From positions 184 to 6,780 of the forward strand of contig PFUQ01000049.1 of the NCBI GenBank assembly GCA_002790175.1: a stretch of DNA of 6,597 nucleotides, in the 5' to 3' direction. Position numbers and translations under genes: made by a program. The first letter of the stretch is position 1, and every line of letters begins with the position of its first letter. The DNA is from Flavobacteriales bacterium CG_4_9_14_3_um_filter_32_8. Lineage in GTDB: Bacteria; Bacteroidota; Bacteroidia; Flavobacteriales_E; Vicingaceae. Under the pieces are notes generated by a model. It ran no database searches and was not told where the DNA came from. It was given only the letters and a program-made list of their open reading frames with translations. This document shows, piece by piece, positions 1 to 5,778 of the stretch.

Positions 1-1
1 T

Positions 2-103
2 ATTAAAACTAGTAGAATGTGTTTAGGTCTTGCTATGGGTATCATAAGAGATAAAGCAATAGAATTTCCTGTTACTCCTGATGAAGCTTATAAAAAAGAA
101 TAA
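2..103 (+). CDS. C-terminal end of an unidentified gene (5' end outside window)
   Basis: A reading frame is open from the window edge and ends at TAA 101-103, giving 33 residues. The peptide contains RMCLGLAMGIIRDK, a short hydrophobic stretch followed by a basic turn, and ends in TPDEAYKKE. I do not recognise a family. It does not resemble the part of AsnB that should precede the downstream fragment, so it is not simply the missing front of that gene in another frame. The stop lies two bases before the ATG of the AsnB remnant, so the remnant could be translated by coupling to it. The main support for coding is the uninterrupted frame in A+T-rich DNA and the plausible amino-acid mix; at this length chance is not excluded. 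Confidence 0.4.
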   Translation: MKTSRMCLGLAMGIIRDKAIEFPVTPDEAYKKE

Positions 104-105
104 AT

Positions 106-615
106 ATGGAAGAAGAGTATGTATTCGCTTGTATTCATAAAGATGGTGATATAAATGAGGTACTTTATACCGATGTAAAAATGGTATTAACCCAAGATAT
201 GCTTCGAAAAGTGGATGCCATGAGTATGGCAAATAGTTTAGAAGTGAGAACACCATTTTTAGACCATCGTTTGGTTAATTTTGCGTTTTCTTTACCACCA
301 GCATTTAAAATTAATTCGGAGATGAAGAAAAAAATTCTGCAGGATACGTTTAGAAAAGAGTTGCCCACAGAAATTTACAACAGACCAAAACATGGGTTTG
401 AAGTGCCGTTGATGAGTTGGTTTAGAAACGAATTGCGAGCAACCATTGAAGATGATTTATTAAATGATGATTTTATTGAAGAACAAGGTATATTTAATGT
501 TGCAGCAACCAAAGCCTTAAAAAATAAATTGTTTTCTAATAATCCTGAAGAAACTCAAGCAACCATTTGGGCATTAATTGTGTTTAATACCTGGTGGAAA
601 AGAATAATGAAATAA
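106..615 (+). pseudogene. asnB: C-terminal remnant of glutamine-hydrolysing asparagine synthase (AsnB type)
   Basis: The 169-residue frame matches the C-terminal part of the AsnB synthetase domain. Visible landmarks are DMLRKVDAMSMANSLEVRTP (about 31-50) followed by FLDHRLV, YNRPKHGFEVPL (91-102), EEQGIF (125-130) and the tryptophan-rich end IWALIVFNTWWK. Full-length AsnB proteins are about 600 residues or more and begin with Cys2 of an N-terminal amidotransferase domain, followed by an SGGxDS ATP-pyrophosphatase loop. Both are absent here. No AsnB-like sequence is found upstream in any frame, and stops lie just upstream in this frame (for example TAA 88-90). Such a fragment cannot make asparagine or amidate a sugar by the known mechanism. 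AsnB-like genes are common in polysaccharide loci, so it probably belonged to this cluster before a deletion. The remaining frame has no internal stop, which suggests a recent event. A functional stand-alone domain or an assembly join cannot be excluded. Confidence 0.8.
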
Positions 616-627
616 TAAAACAATGTG

Positions 628-771
628 GGAAAGTGAAAGGGACAAAGGAAAATGTGAAATATGAAAGATAAAATGAGAAGGATAAAAAGAGAAAATGTAT
701 AAATTTAGAACAACTAATTTCCAATCTCTAATTTCTAAACCCGAAACTCTAAACCCGAAACTCGAAAATTT
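628..771. repeat. Degenerate 7-bp repeat array (about 20 units, two phase blocks)
   Basis: Reading in steps of seven shows a fixed phase. In the left block the four bases at 635, 642, 649, 656, 663, 670, 677, 684 and 691 are GAAA, ACAA, AAAA, GAAA, GAAA, AAAA, GAAG, AAAA and GAAA, with consensus RAAAnnn. In the right block AA occupies 702-703, 709-710 and every seventh position on to 765-766. A C occupies 714, 721, 728, 735, 742, 749, 756 and 763 without exception, giving consensus nAAnnYC. The blocks are offset by three bases (5 versus 1 modulo 7). The left block is almost pure purine, with one C between 625 and 694; the right block is C/T/A with few G. On the minus strand both have a T-rich TTTC-like core per unit. 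The array fills the asnB-glycosyltransferase gap and runs into the annotated start of the latter. No hairpin terminator is visible in it. Function unknown. Confidence 0.75.
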
Positions 772-1975
772 GAAGAAAAAAATTAAAATACTCCGTATCA
801 TCAACCGTTTTAATTTAGGAGGACCTACTTATAATGCTGCTTATTTAACCAAATATTTAGAACCCGAATTCGAAACATTATTAGTTGGTGGTGCTAAATA
901 TGAAGAAGAAGAAAGCTCAGATTTTATTTTAGAAAAATTAGGAATTAATTTTATTGTCATTCCTGAAATGCAAAGAAGTATTAATTTGAAAGATGACCTA
1001 AAAGCCTATCGAATATTAAAAAAAATAATTAAAGAGTTCCAACCAGATATAGTTCATACCCATGCGTCCAAAGCTGGAACTCTTGGTCGATTGGCAGCAA
1101 AAAAATGCAAGGTTTCTATTATTGTTCATACCTTTCATGGACACGTATTTCATTCCTATTTTGGTAAAATAAAAACTTCATTTTATAAAAATATAGAGCG
1201 TTATTTGGCTAAACAATCGACTAAAATAATTGCGATAAGCGAAATTCAAAAAAAGGAGCTTTCTCAACAACATAAAATATGTAAAGCAGATAAAATAACG
1301 GTTATTCCACTTGGCTTTGATTTAGATTGTTTTCAAGAAAACATTGAAGAAAAAAGAAAATCTTTTCGTAACAACTACTTAATAAAAGAGGATGAAATAG
1401 CAATTGGAATTATCGGAAGGTTAGTTCCCATAAAAAACCATCAACTTTTTATTAATACTATTAATGAAGTGAAAAAAAGAACTTCAAAAAAAATAAGAGC
1501 TTTTATTATTGGGGATGGTGAAGAAAAAAATCAACTAATTAGTCATTTAAAACGTATAGGACTTGATTATGTGGAATGGAATAAAGATAAATTTGCTACA
1601 ACAGTAACTTTTACTTCATGGATAAAGAACATTGATTGGGCAAATGCAGGATTAGATATTATTGCTTTATCTTCGCTTAATGAAGGAACGCCAGTGAGTT
1701 TAATTGAAGCTCAAGCGTCTAATAAACCAATAGTTACTACCAATGTTGGTGGAGTTGAAAATATAGTGTTAAAAAATGAAACTGCTTTTATTACCGAAAC
1801 CAATAATTTAGAAGAGTTTACTAGTAGATTATTAAAATTAGTGGATGATGATGTGCTAAGAAAAAAAATGAGTGAAAAGGGATGGAGTTTCGTAAAAAAT
1901 AAATTTCATTATACTCGTTTAGTAAATGACATGAGGAATCTTTATCATACTTTGCTAAACAATAATAAAAAATAG
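695..1975 (+). CDS. Glycosyltransferase family 4 (GT-B fold), polysaccharide assembly
   Basis: Likely transfers a sugar from a nucleotide donor to a lipid-linked glycan at the cytoplasmic face of the membrane. The N-terminal Rossmann half carries the GGPTYNAAYL glycine turn (42-51), HTHASKAG (121-128) and FHGH (147-150). The C-terminal donor-binding half carries GRLVPIKN (241-248; R242 and K247 are the usual phosphate contacts), IIGDGEE (271-277) and NEGTPVSLIEAQ (329-340), in which E330 and E338 form the GT4 E-x7-E motif. Then come KPIVTTNVGG and a helical C-terminus. The fold itself starts near KKKIKILRIINRFN, residues 27-40. Residues 1-25 are encoded by the heptamer array and look unlike a GT N-terminus. 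TTG at 770 would give a conventional start and a protein of 401 residues. ATG 695 is kept because it is the only ATG before the fold and has an A-rich leader. The stop is directly followed by an ATG (1976). Donor and acceptor cannot be told from sequence. Confidence 0.9.
   Translation: MYKFRTTNFQSLISKPETLNPKLENLKKKIKILRIINRFNLGGPTYNAAYLTKYLEPEFETLLVGGAKYEEEESSDFILEKLGINFIVIPEMQRSINLKDDLKAYRILKKIIKEFQPDIVHTHASKAGTLGRLAAKKCKVSIIVHTFHGHVFHSYFGKIKTSFYKNIERYLAKQSTKIIAISEIQKKELSQQHKICKADKITVIPLGFDLDCFQENIEEKRKSFRNNYLIKEDEIAIGIIGRLVPIKNHQLFINTINEVKKRTSKKIRAFIIGDGEEKNQLISHLKRIGLDYVEWNKDKFATTVTFTSWIKNIDWANAGLDIIALSSLNEGTPVSLIEAQASNKPIVTTNVGGVENIVLKNETAFITETNNLEEFTSRLLKLVDDDVLRKKMSEKGWSFVKNKFHYTRLVNDMRNLYHTLLNNNKK
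735..762 (+). repeat. Perfect 14-bp tandem duplication inside the heptamer array
   Basis: The 14-mer ctaaacccgaaact occurs twice back to back, at 735-748 and 749-762. Each copy is two heptamers of the surrounding array, so it looks like a recent duplication of a unit pair. Fourteen is not a multiple of three, so gaining or losing one copy would shift the frame of any protein translated through it. That argues the stretch is not under strong coding constraint. Confidence 0.85.
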
Positions 1976-2029
1976 ATGAATTTTCTCATAGATTTTAATA
2001 GATTTGTTAAATTGTTAAAGAAATTAAGA

Positions 2030-2803
2030 ATGAATTTGAATAAATTTAAAAGTAGTTTAGTCTTTATGGCATTATTTTCATTGCTTGCATGCAATTATAA
2101 CTCAAGTGTGATGATGAAAACAGGTAAAGGCTATGCATTTAATAATCCTCCAACAGAAACATCAGCAGAATATATTGTTACACCAAGCGATATTGTTGAG
2201 TTTAAGTTATATACAAACGACGGAAGTGTTTTAATAGATTTTACAGCCATCAAAGAAGGTCAGGCAAGAATTTCGGGAAACGAAAATTCAACTTATTTAA
2301 TTGAGTTTGATGGATTTGCTAAACTTCCGATAATTGGTAGAACAGAGTTAGTTGGGAAAACTGTAAAACAAGTAGAGGTTTTACTAGAAGAACTTTATTC
2401 AAAATATTACATTAAACCATTTGTATTGGTTAAAGTGGTTAATAAAAGAGTTACCGTTTTCCCTGGTGGTAGTGGTGAGGCACAAGTTGTTCCTTTAGTA
2501 AACAATAACATGAGACTTATTGAAGCGTTAGGTGCAGTTGGTGGTTTAACTAAGCTAGCAAAAGCAAACAAAATAAAATTAATTAGGGGTAATCTAAAAA
2601 ACCCTCAAGTGTTTCTGTTTGATTTCACAACCATTGAAGGGTTACAACAATCTGATTTTGTTTTACAAGCCAACGATATTATTTATGTTGAACCTCGATC
2701 TGATTATTTACAGGAATTGATTAGAGATATTGCACCAGTATTAAGTTTAATTACTAGTACCATTACCTTAATTGTTGTAATCAATAGCTTAAATAAAAAG
2801 TAA
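2030..2803 (+). CDS. Polysaccharide export outer-membrane lipoprotein (OPX, Wza-like)
   Basis: Predicted outer-membrane export channel subunit that works with the inner-membrane Wzc-like protein encoded next. From ATG 2030 the protein has 257 residues. It begins with a classic lipoprotein signal, MNLNKFKSS then a hydrophobic core and lipobox SLLAC with acylated Cys21. A polysaccharide-export (PF02563-type) domain starts at YIVTPSDIVEFKLY (about 48) and includes GFAKLPIIGRTELVGKTV (about 95-112). One SLBB-type beta-grasp domain follows at about 140-220, ending near NDIIYVEP. A single hydrophobic helix at about 234-253 probably takes the role of the Wza C-terminal membrane-spanning helix. It is shorter than E. 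coli Wza (about 380 residues), with one SLBB-like unit rather than several, as in many Bacteroidota OPX proteins. An in-frame ATG at 1976 abuts the upstream stop and would add 18 residues before the signal peptide. ATG 2030 is preferred because it gives a normal signal length and has an A-rich leader. Confidence 0.9.
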   Translation: MNLNKFKSSLVFMALFSLLACNYNSSVMMKTGKGYAFNNPPTETSAEYIVTPSDIVEFKLYTNDGSVLIDFTAIKEGQARISGNENSTYLIEFDGFAKLPIIGRTELVGKTVKQVEVLLEELYSKYYIKPFVLVKVVNKRVTVFPGGSGEAQVVPLVNNNMRLIEALGAVGGLTKLAKANKIKLIRGNLKNPQVFLFDFTTIEGLQQSDFVLQANDIIYVEPRSDYLQELIRDIAPVLSLITSTITLIVVINSLNKK

Positions 2804-2814
2804 GTTGCATTTTT

Positions 2815-5229
2815 ATGAATGACGAATTCAACAATAAAGAAAACAAAGAAACGGTATCTAATTTTAATACCGAGTTAGATATAATTCTTTTATTACAAAT
2901 TTTTAAAAGAAATTTGTTTTTATTTGCTGCAATCATCCTTGCTTGTGCTGTTATATCTTTTATTTATCTAAGATATACCATTCCATTATATCAATCGCAA
3001 TTGGTACTTCAAGTAGGCTCAAAAAATACCGCCGACCAAGTATTAAAAGTTGATAATTTTCAGGAACAAGAAGACGTAGCCAAAGATGTAGAATTATTGA
3101 AATCTAAGTTTTTACTTAAAAGAAGTTTGTTAAAACTTCCTTTAGAAGTGAGTTATTTTAATAAAGGAAAATTTTTAACTTTTGAGTTGTATAAAAATTC
3201 CCCACTCGATGTTAACTATGATATTAAAGATTCGAGTATAATTGGTTTGCCCTTTTATATCGAATTAACCCAAAATGATAAATTTAAACTTTTTGAAAAC
3301 GAAACATTTCTTGGCGAATTTATCAACAACCAAGATATCAAATTATCAAAAGTTGATTTTAAAATTAGTATTGATGGATATGAAGAATTAAAAAAATCAC
3401 AATCAGATATCAAGGGAACATCTATATTCTTTACCATAAATGATATTGAAAACCTGACAAACAATTACATCTCAAAGTTAAATGTTTTCCCATTAAACCC
3501 AATGGCAAAAACAATTAGCATTTCTTTTCAGGATAATAATGCCACAAAAACAGCTGATATTATTACTGCTTTGGCTAACGAATACATTGTTTATGATATA
3601 GAGGAAAGAAGTAAAAGTTCTAAAAAAGTTATCGAATTTTTGGACGATCAATTAGATAAATACTACAACAAAGTAAAACTATCTGAGAATAGTATTGAAG
3701 AGTTCCAAAAAACCAATAAACTATCCGATATTGATAAATTCTCTTCCTTATACATTGAAAGGGTTAATAAACTGGAGAATCAGTTGGTTGATATTGATTT
3801 GCAAAAAAGTGTTTTGGAAGAAATTAACAATTCAGTTAAAGGGAAAATAAAAGAGATTAATGTTTATAATTTATTACCCATTCTTGCTGGTACAGAATAT
3901 GAGATTAGAATTACTTCGCTAATTACTGATTTGCAATCATTGCTTATTCAACGTCAAAAAATGCTAACAGAAGCAACCAAAGAAAGCGATTTAATAAAAA
4001 TTCAAGATCAACAGATTGAACTTCAAAAAGAAGTGTTGTTTAAAACCATCATCTCATTAGTCGAAAAATTAGAAGCCAGAAGAAAAGATGCCATCAATAA
4101 AATAGATGAAATACAAAATAAATATCTAAATGTTCCAGCAAAAGAATTACAATACGCAAGACTGCAAAGGGTGTTGTCGATAGATGAAAAGTTTTTCACC
4201 CTTATCATGGAAAGAAGAACTGAATATTCTATTTCAGAAGCTGGTTTTGTTCCGCAACATACAATACTTGATAAAGCAGCAGTTCCTGGCATACCATTTT
4301 CACCCAATAGAAAAATGATTATGGCTACAGGTGTTTTATTGGGAATAGTAATTAGTTTGATTATTTTAATTCTGAAATATGTATTAAAGAATACTATTTC
4401 TACCATGGATGAAATCACCAAATTTTCAAATGGTGCAGTTGGAATATTAGGAACAGTTCCTACTTATAACAGAGAAATTCCTATTTCACAGTTGGTCATT
4501 AATCGAGATCCGAAATCGGTTATATCGGAGGCTTTTCGAACCATTCGAACCAATCTCCAATTTATTTCTAAAAGTGAAGAGAGTAAGTTAATGGCGATTA
4601 CTTCAACAATTTCAGGAGAAGGAAAAACATTTTGTGCCATCAATTTATCGGGTATTATTGCCATGTCGGGAAAAAAGGTAATTATTTTAGATTTAGACAT
4701 GCGAAAACCAAAAATTCATTTAGGATTTGGTGTAAAAAATGACAAAGGAATGAGTACAATTTTAATAGATAAAGATCAAATTAAAGAGTGTATCCATCAC
4801 AGCGAATTAACCAATCTAGATTTTATCACTTCAGGACCAATACCACCCAATCCATCTGAATTAATTATCAGTGGAAAATTAGATGAAGTTATAGCAGAAT
4901 TAAAAAAAGAATACGATTTAGTGGTGTTGGATAATCCTCCTATTGGATTGGTTTCTGATGCTATGGAAATGCTTAAAAAAGCAGATTATCCTATTTATGT
5001 TTTCAAAAGCGAGTATTCCAGAAAAAATTTCATCAATAATTTAAATAAATTGATTGTAGAAAATGGAATTAAGAAACTTTCAATTGTATTGAATGGAGTG
5101 GATTACAGTAACAAATATTACAGCTATGGTTATAATTACAATTATAGTTATGGCAATAAAGATGGTTATTACTATGATGATACTCAAAAAGAAAAGCTAA
5201 CAAAAAGAATATTTAAAAAGAAAAAATAA
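2815..5229 (+). CDS. Wzc-like polysaccharide co-polymerase with fused BY-kinase
   Basis: Inner-membrane protein of 804 residues that should set chain length and drive export through the OPX channel, controlled by tyrosine autophosphorylation. Order: cytoplasmic N-terminus; Wzz-type domain with TM1 at about 33-53; a large periplasmic part with predicted coiled coils at about 265-345 and 370-435; a GNVR-like segment ending PFSPNRK (494-500); and TM2 at about 502-521. The kinase follows: SEAFRTIRTNLQF (571-583), Walker A STISGEGKTF (597-606, K604), Walker A' VIILDLDMRKP (622-632, D626/D628) and Walker B DLVVLDNPP (701-709, D706). All nucleotide-binding motifs are intact. The C-terminus holds eleven tyrosines between 764 and 787, then a basic tail ending in four lysines. 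Sensor and kinase are one chain, as in Gram-negative Wzc, not split as in Gram-positive CapA/CapB. A start 11 bp after the OPX stop implies one operon. No Wzb-type phosphatase gene is visible nearby. Confidence 0.95.
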   Translation: MNDEFNNKENKETVSNFNTELDIILLLQIFKRNLFLFAAIILACAVISFIYLRYTIPLYQSQLVLQVGSKNTADQVLKVDNFQEQEDVAKDVELLKSKFLLKRSLLKLPLEVSYFNKGKFLTFELYKNSPLDVNYDIKDSSIIGLPFYIELTQNDKFKLFENETFLGEFINNQDIKLSKVDFKISIDGYEELKKSQSDIKGTSIFFTINDIENLTNNYISKLNVFPLNPMAKTISISFQDNNATKTADIITALANEYIVYDIEERSKSSKKVIEFLDDQLDKYYNKVKLSENSIEEFQKTNKLSDIDKFSSLYIERVNKLENQLVDIDLQKSVLEEINNSVKGKIKEINVYNLLPILAGTEYEIRITSLITDLQSLLIQRQKMLTEATKESDLIKIQDQQIELQKEVLFKTIISLVEKLEARRKDAINKIDEIQNKYLNVPAKELQYARLQRVLSIDEKFFTLIMERRTEYSISEAGFVPQHTILDKAAVPGIPFSPNRKMIMATGVLLGIVISLIILILKYVLKNTISTMDEITKFSNGAVGILGTVPTYNREIPISQLVINRDPKSVISEAFRTIRTNLQFISKSEESKLMAITSTISGEGKTFCAINLSGIIAMSGKKVIILDLDMRKPKIHLGFGVKNDKGMSTILIDKDQIKECIHHSELTNLDFITSGPIPPNPSELIISGKLDEVIAELKKEYDLVVLDNPPIGLVSDAMEMLKKADYPIYVFKSEYSRKNFINNLNKLIVENGIKKLSIVLNGVDYSNKYYSYGYNYNYSYGNKDGYYYDDTQKEKLTKRIFKKKK
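5104..5175 (+). other. Tyrosine cluster of the BY-kinase (codons 764-787)
   Basis: Eleven of 24 codons are tyrosine. At residues 769-779 tyrosine alternates strictly with small or polar residues (pattern Y-S-Y-G-Y-N-Y-N-Y-S-Y). Three consecutive tyrosines (785-787) are followed by two aspartates. In known BY-kinases such a C-terminal cluster is the trans-autophosphorylation site that controls oligomerisation. The role here is inferred from position and composition. Confidence 0.85.
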
Positions 5230-5235
5230 GAGGGA

Positions 5236-5778
5236 ATGCAGTTTGAAAAAACCAATTTTGAAGGGCTACTGGTAATACAACCAAAAGTATTTGAAGATGA
5301 AAGAGGTCATTTTTTTGAATCTTTTAATAAAGAAATTTTCCAAAAAAACGGACTAGATGTTGAGTTCGTTCAAGATAATCAATCCCTATCCGATAAAAAT
5401 GTGTTGAGAGGATTGCATTTTCAAAAACCTCCTTTTTCGCAAGGTAAATTGATTAGAGTAATAAAAGGAAGTGTGTTGGATGTAGCTTTAGACATTCGCA
5501 AAACTTCTAAAACTTTTGGGAAACATTTTAAATTGATTTTGTCCGAACAAAATAAAACCATGCTTTACCTCCCTATAGGATTCGCTCATGGATTTTTAAC
5601 ACTTGAGGACAACACAATATTCTCCTATAAATGTACCAATTTTTATCACAAAGATTCCGAATGCAGTTTAAGATGGAATGATTCAACATTAAACATCAAT
5701 TGGGGAATTGAATCTCCAATATTATCCGAAAAAGATAAATCAGCTCAACTATTTAACCAATTTAATAGTCCATTTTAG
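5236..5778 (+). CDS. rmlC: dTDP-4-dehydrorhamnose 3,5-epimerase (RmlC family)
   Basis: Cytosolic cupin-fold epimerase. In the family it converts dTDP-4-keto-6-deoxy-glucose to dTDP-4-keto-L-rhamnose, the third step of dTDP-L-rhamnose synthesis. The 180 residues match the usual family length. Family landmarks are present: DERGHFFESF (21-30), FVQDNQS (44-50), VLRGLHFQ (56-63) with the catalytic base His61, QGKLIRV (69-75) with Lys71, LPIGFAHGF (112-120), SYKCTNFY with catalytic-position Tyr131, RWND (146-149) and LSEKDKSA (163-170) with Asp167. No expected active-site residue is missing. It starts 6 bp after the kinase stop; the purine run gaggga directly before the ATG is too close to be an ideal Shine-Dalgarno, so coupling is likely. 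rmlA, rmlB and rmlD are not in the window, so the product could also be another 3,5-epimerised dTDP- (or related) sugar. Confidence 0.93.
   Translation: MQFEKTNFEGLLVIQPKVFEDERGHFFESFNKEIFQKNGLDVEFVQDNQSLSDKNVLRGLHFQKPPFSQGKLIRVIKGSVLDVALDIRKTSKTFGKHFKLILSEQNKTMLYLPIGFAHGFLTLEDNTIFSYKCTNFYHKDSECSLRWNDSTLNINWGIESPILSEKDKSAQLFNQFNSPF

Noticed and set aside
616..694. Search for a transcription terminator after the asnB remnant
   Set aside because: The stretch is nearly all purine on the plus strand, so it cannot form a stable GC stem with a T tract. Read-through into the glycosyltransferase is more likely.
700..707. TAAATTTA, one base off the Bacteroidota -7 element TAnnTTTG
   Set aside because: No TTG-like -33 element lies at the right distance and the match follows the array's own period. 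An A+T-rich array gives such matches by chance.
628..771. Array considered as a CRISPR or as an IS end
   Set aside because: The units are 7 bp with no spacers, and there is no inverted terminal repeat, target duplication or transposase nearby.
574..804. Minus-strand frame of 76 residues, rich in F, S, L and I
   Set aside because: It coincides with the heptamer array; three heptamers equal seven codons, so the array yields an open, repetitive, low-complexity frame. It has no recognisable domain.
1976..2029. ATG 1976 as start of the OPX lipoprotein
   Set aside because: It is possible because it abuts the upstream stop, but it would put 18 extra residues before a complete lipoprotein signal peptide. 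ATG 2030 gives the normal signal length.
4023..4421. Minus-strand frame of 132 residues within the Wzc-like gene
   Set aside because: It lies wholly opposite a well-supported coding sequence with intact motifs, and has no recognisable family features.
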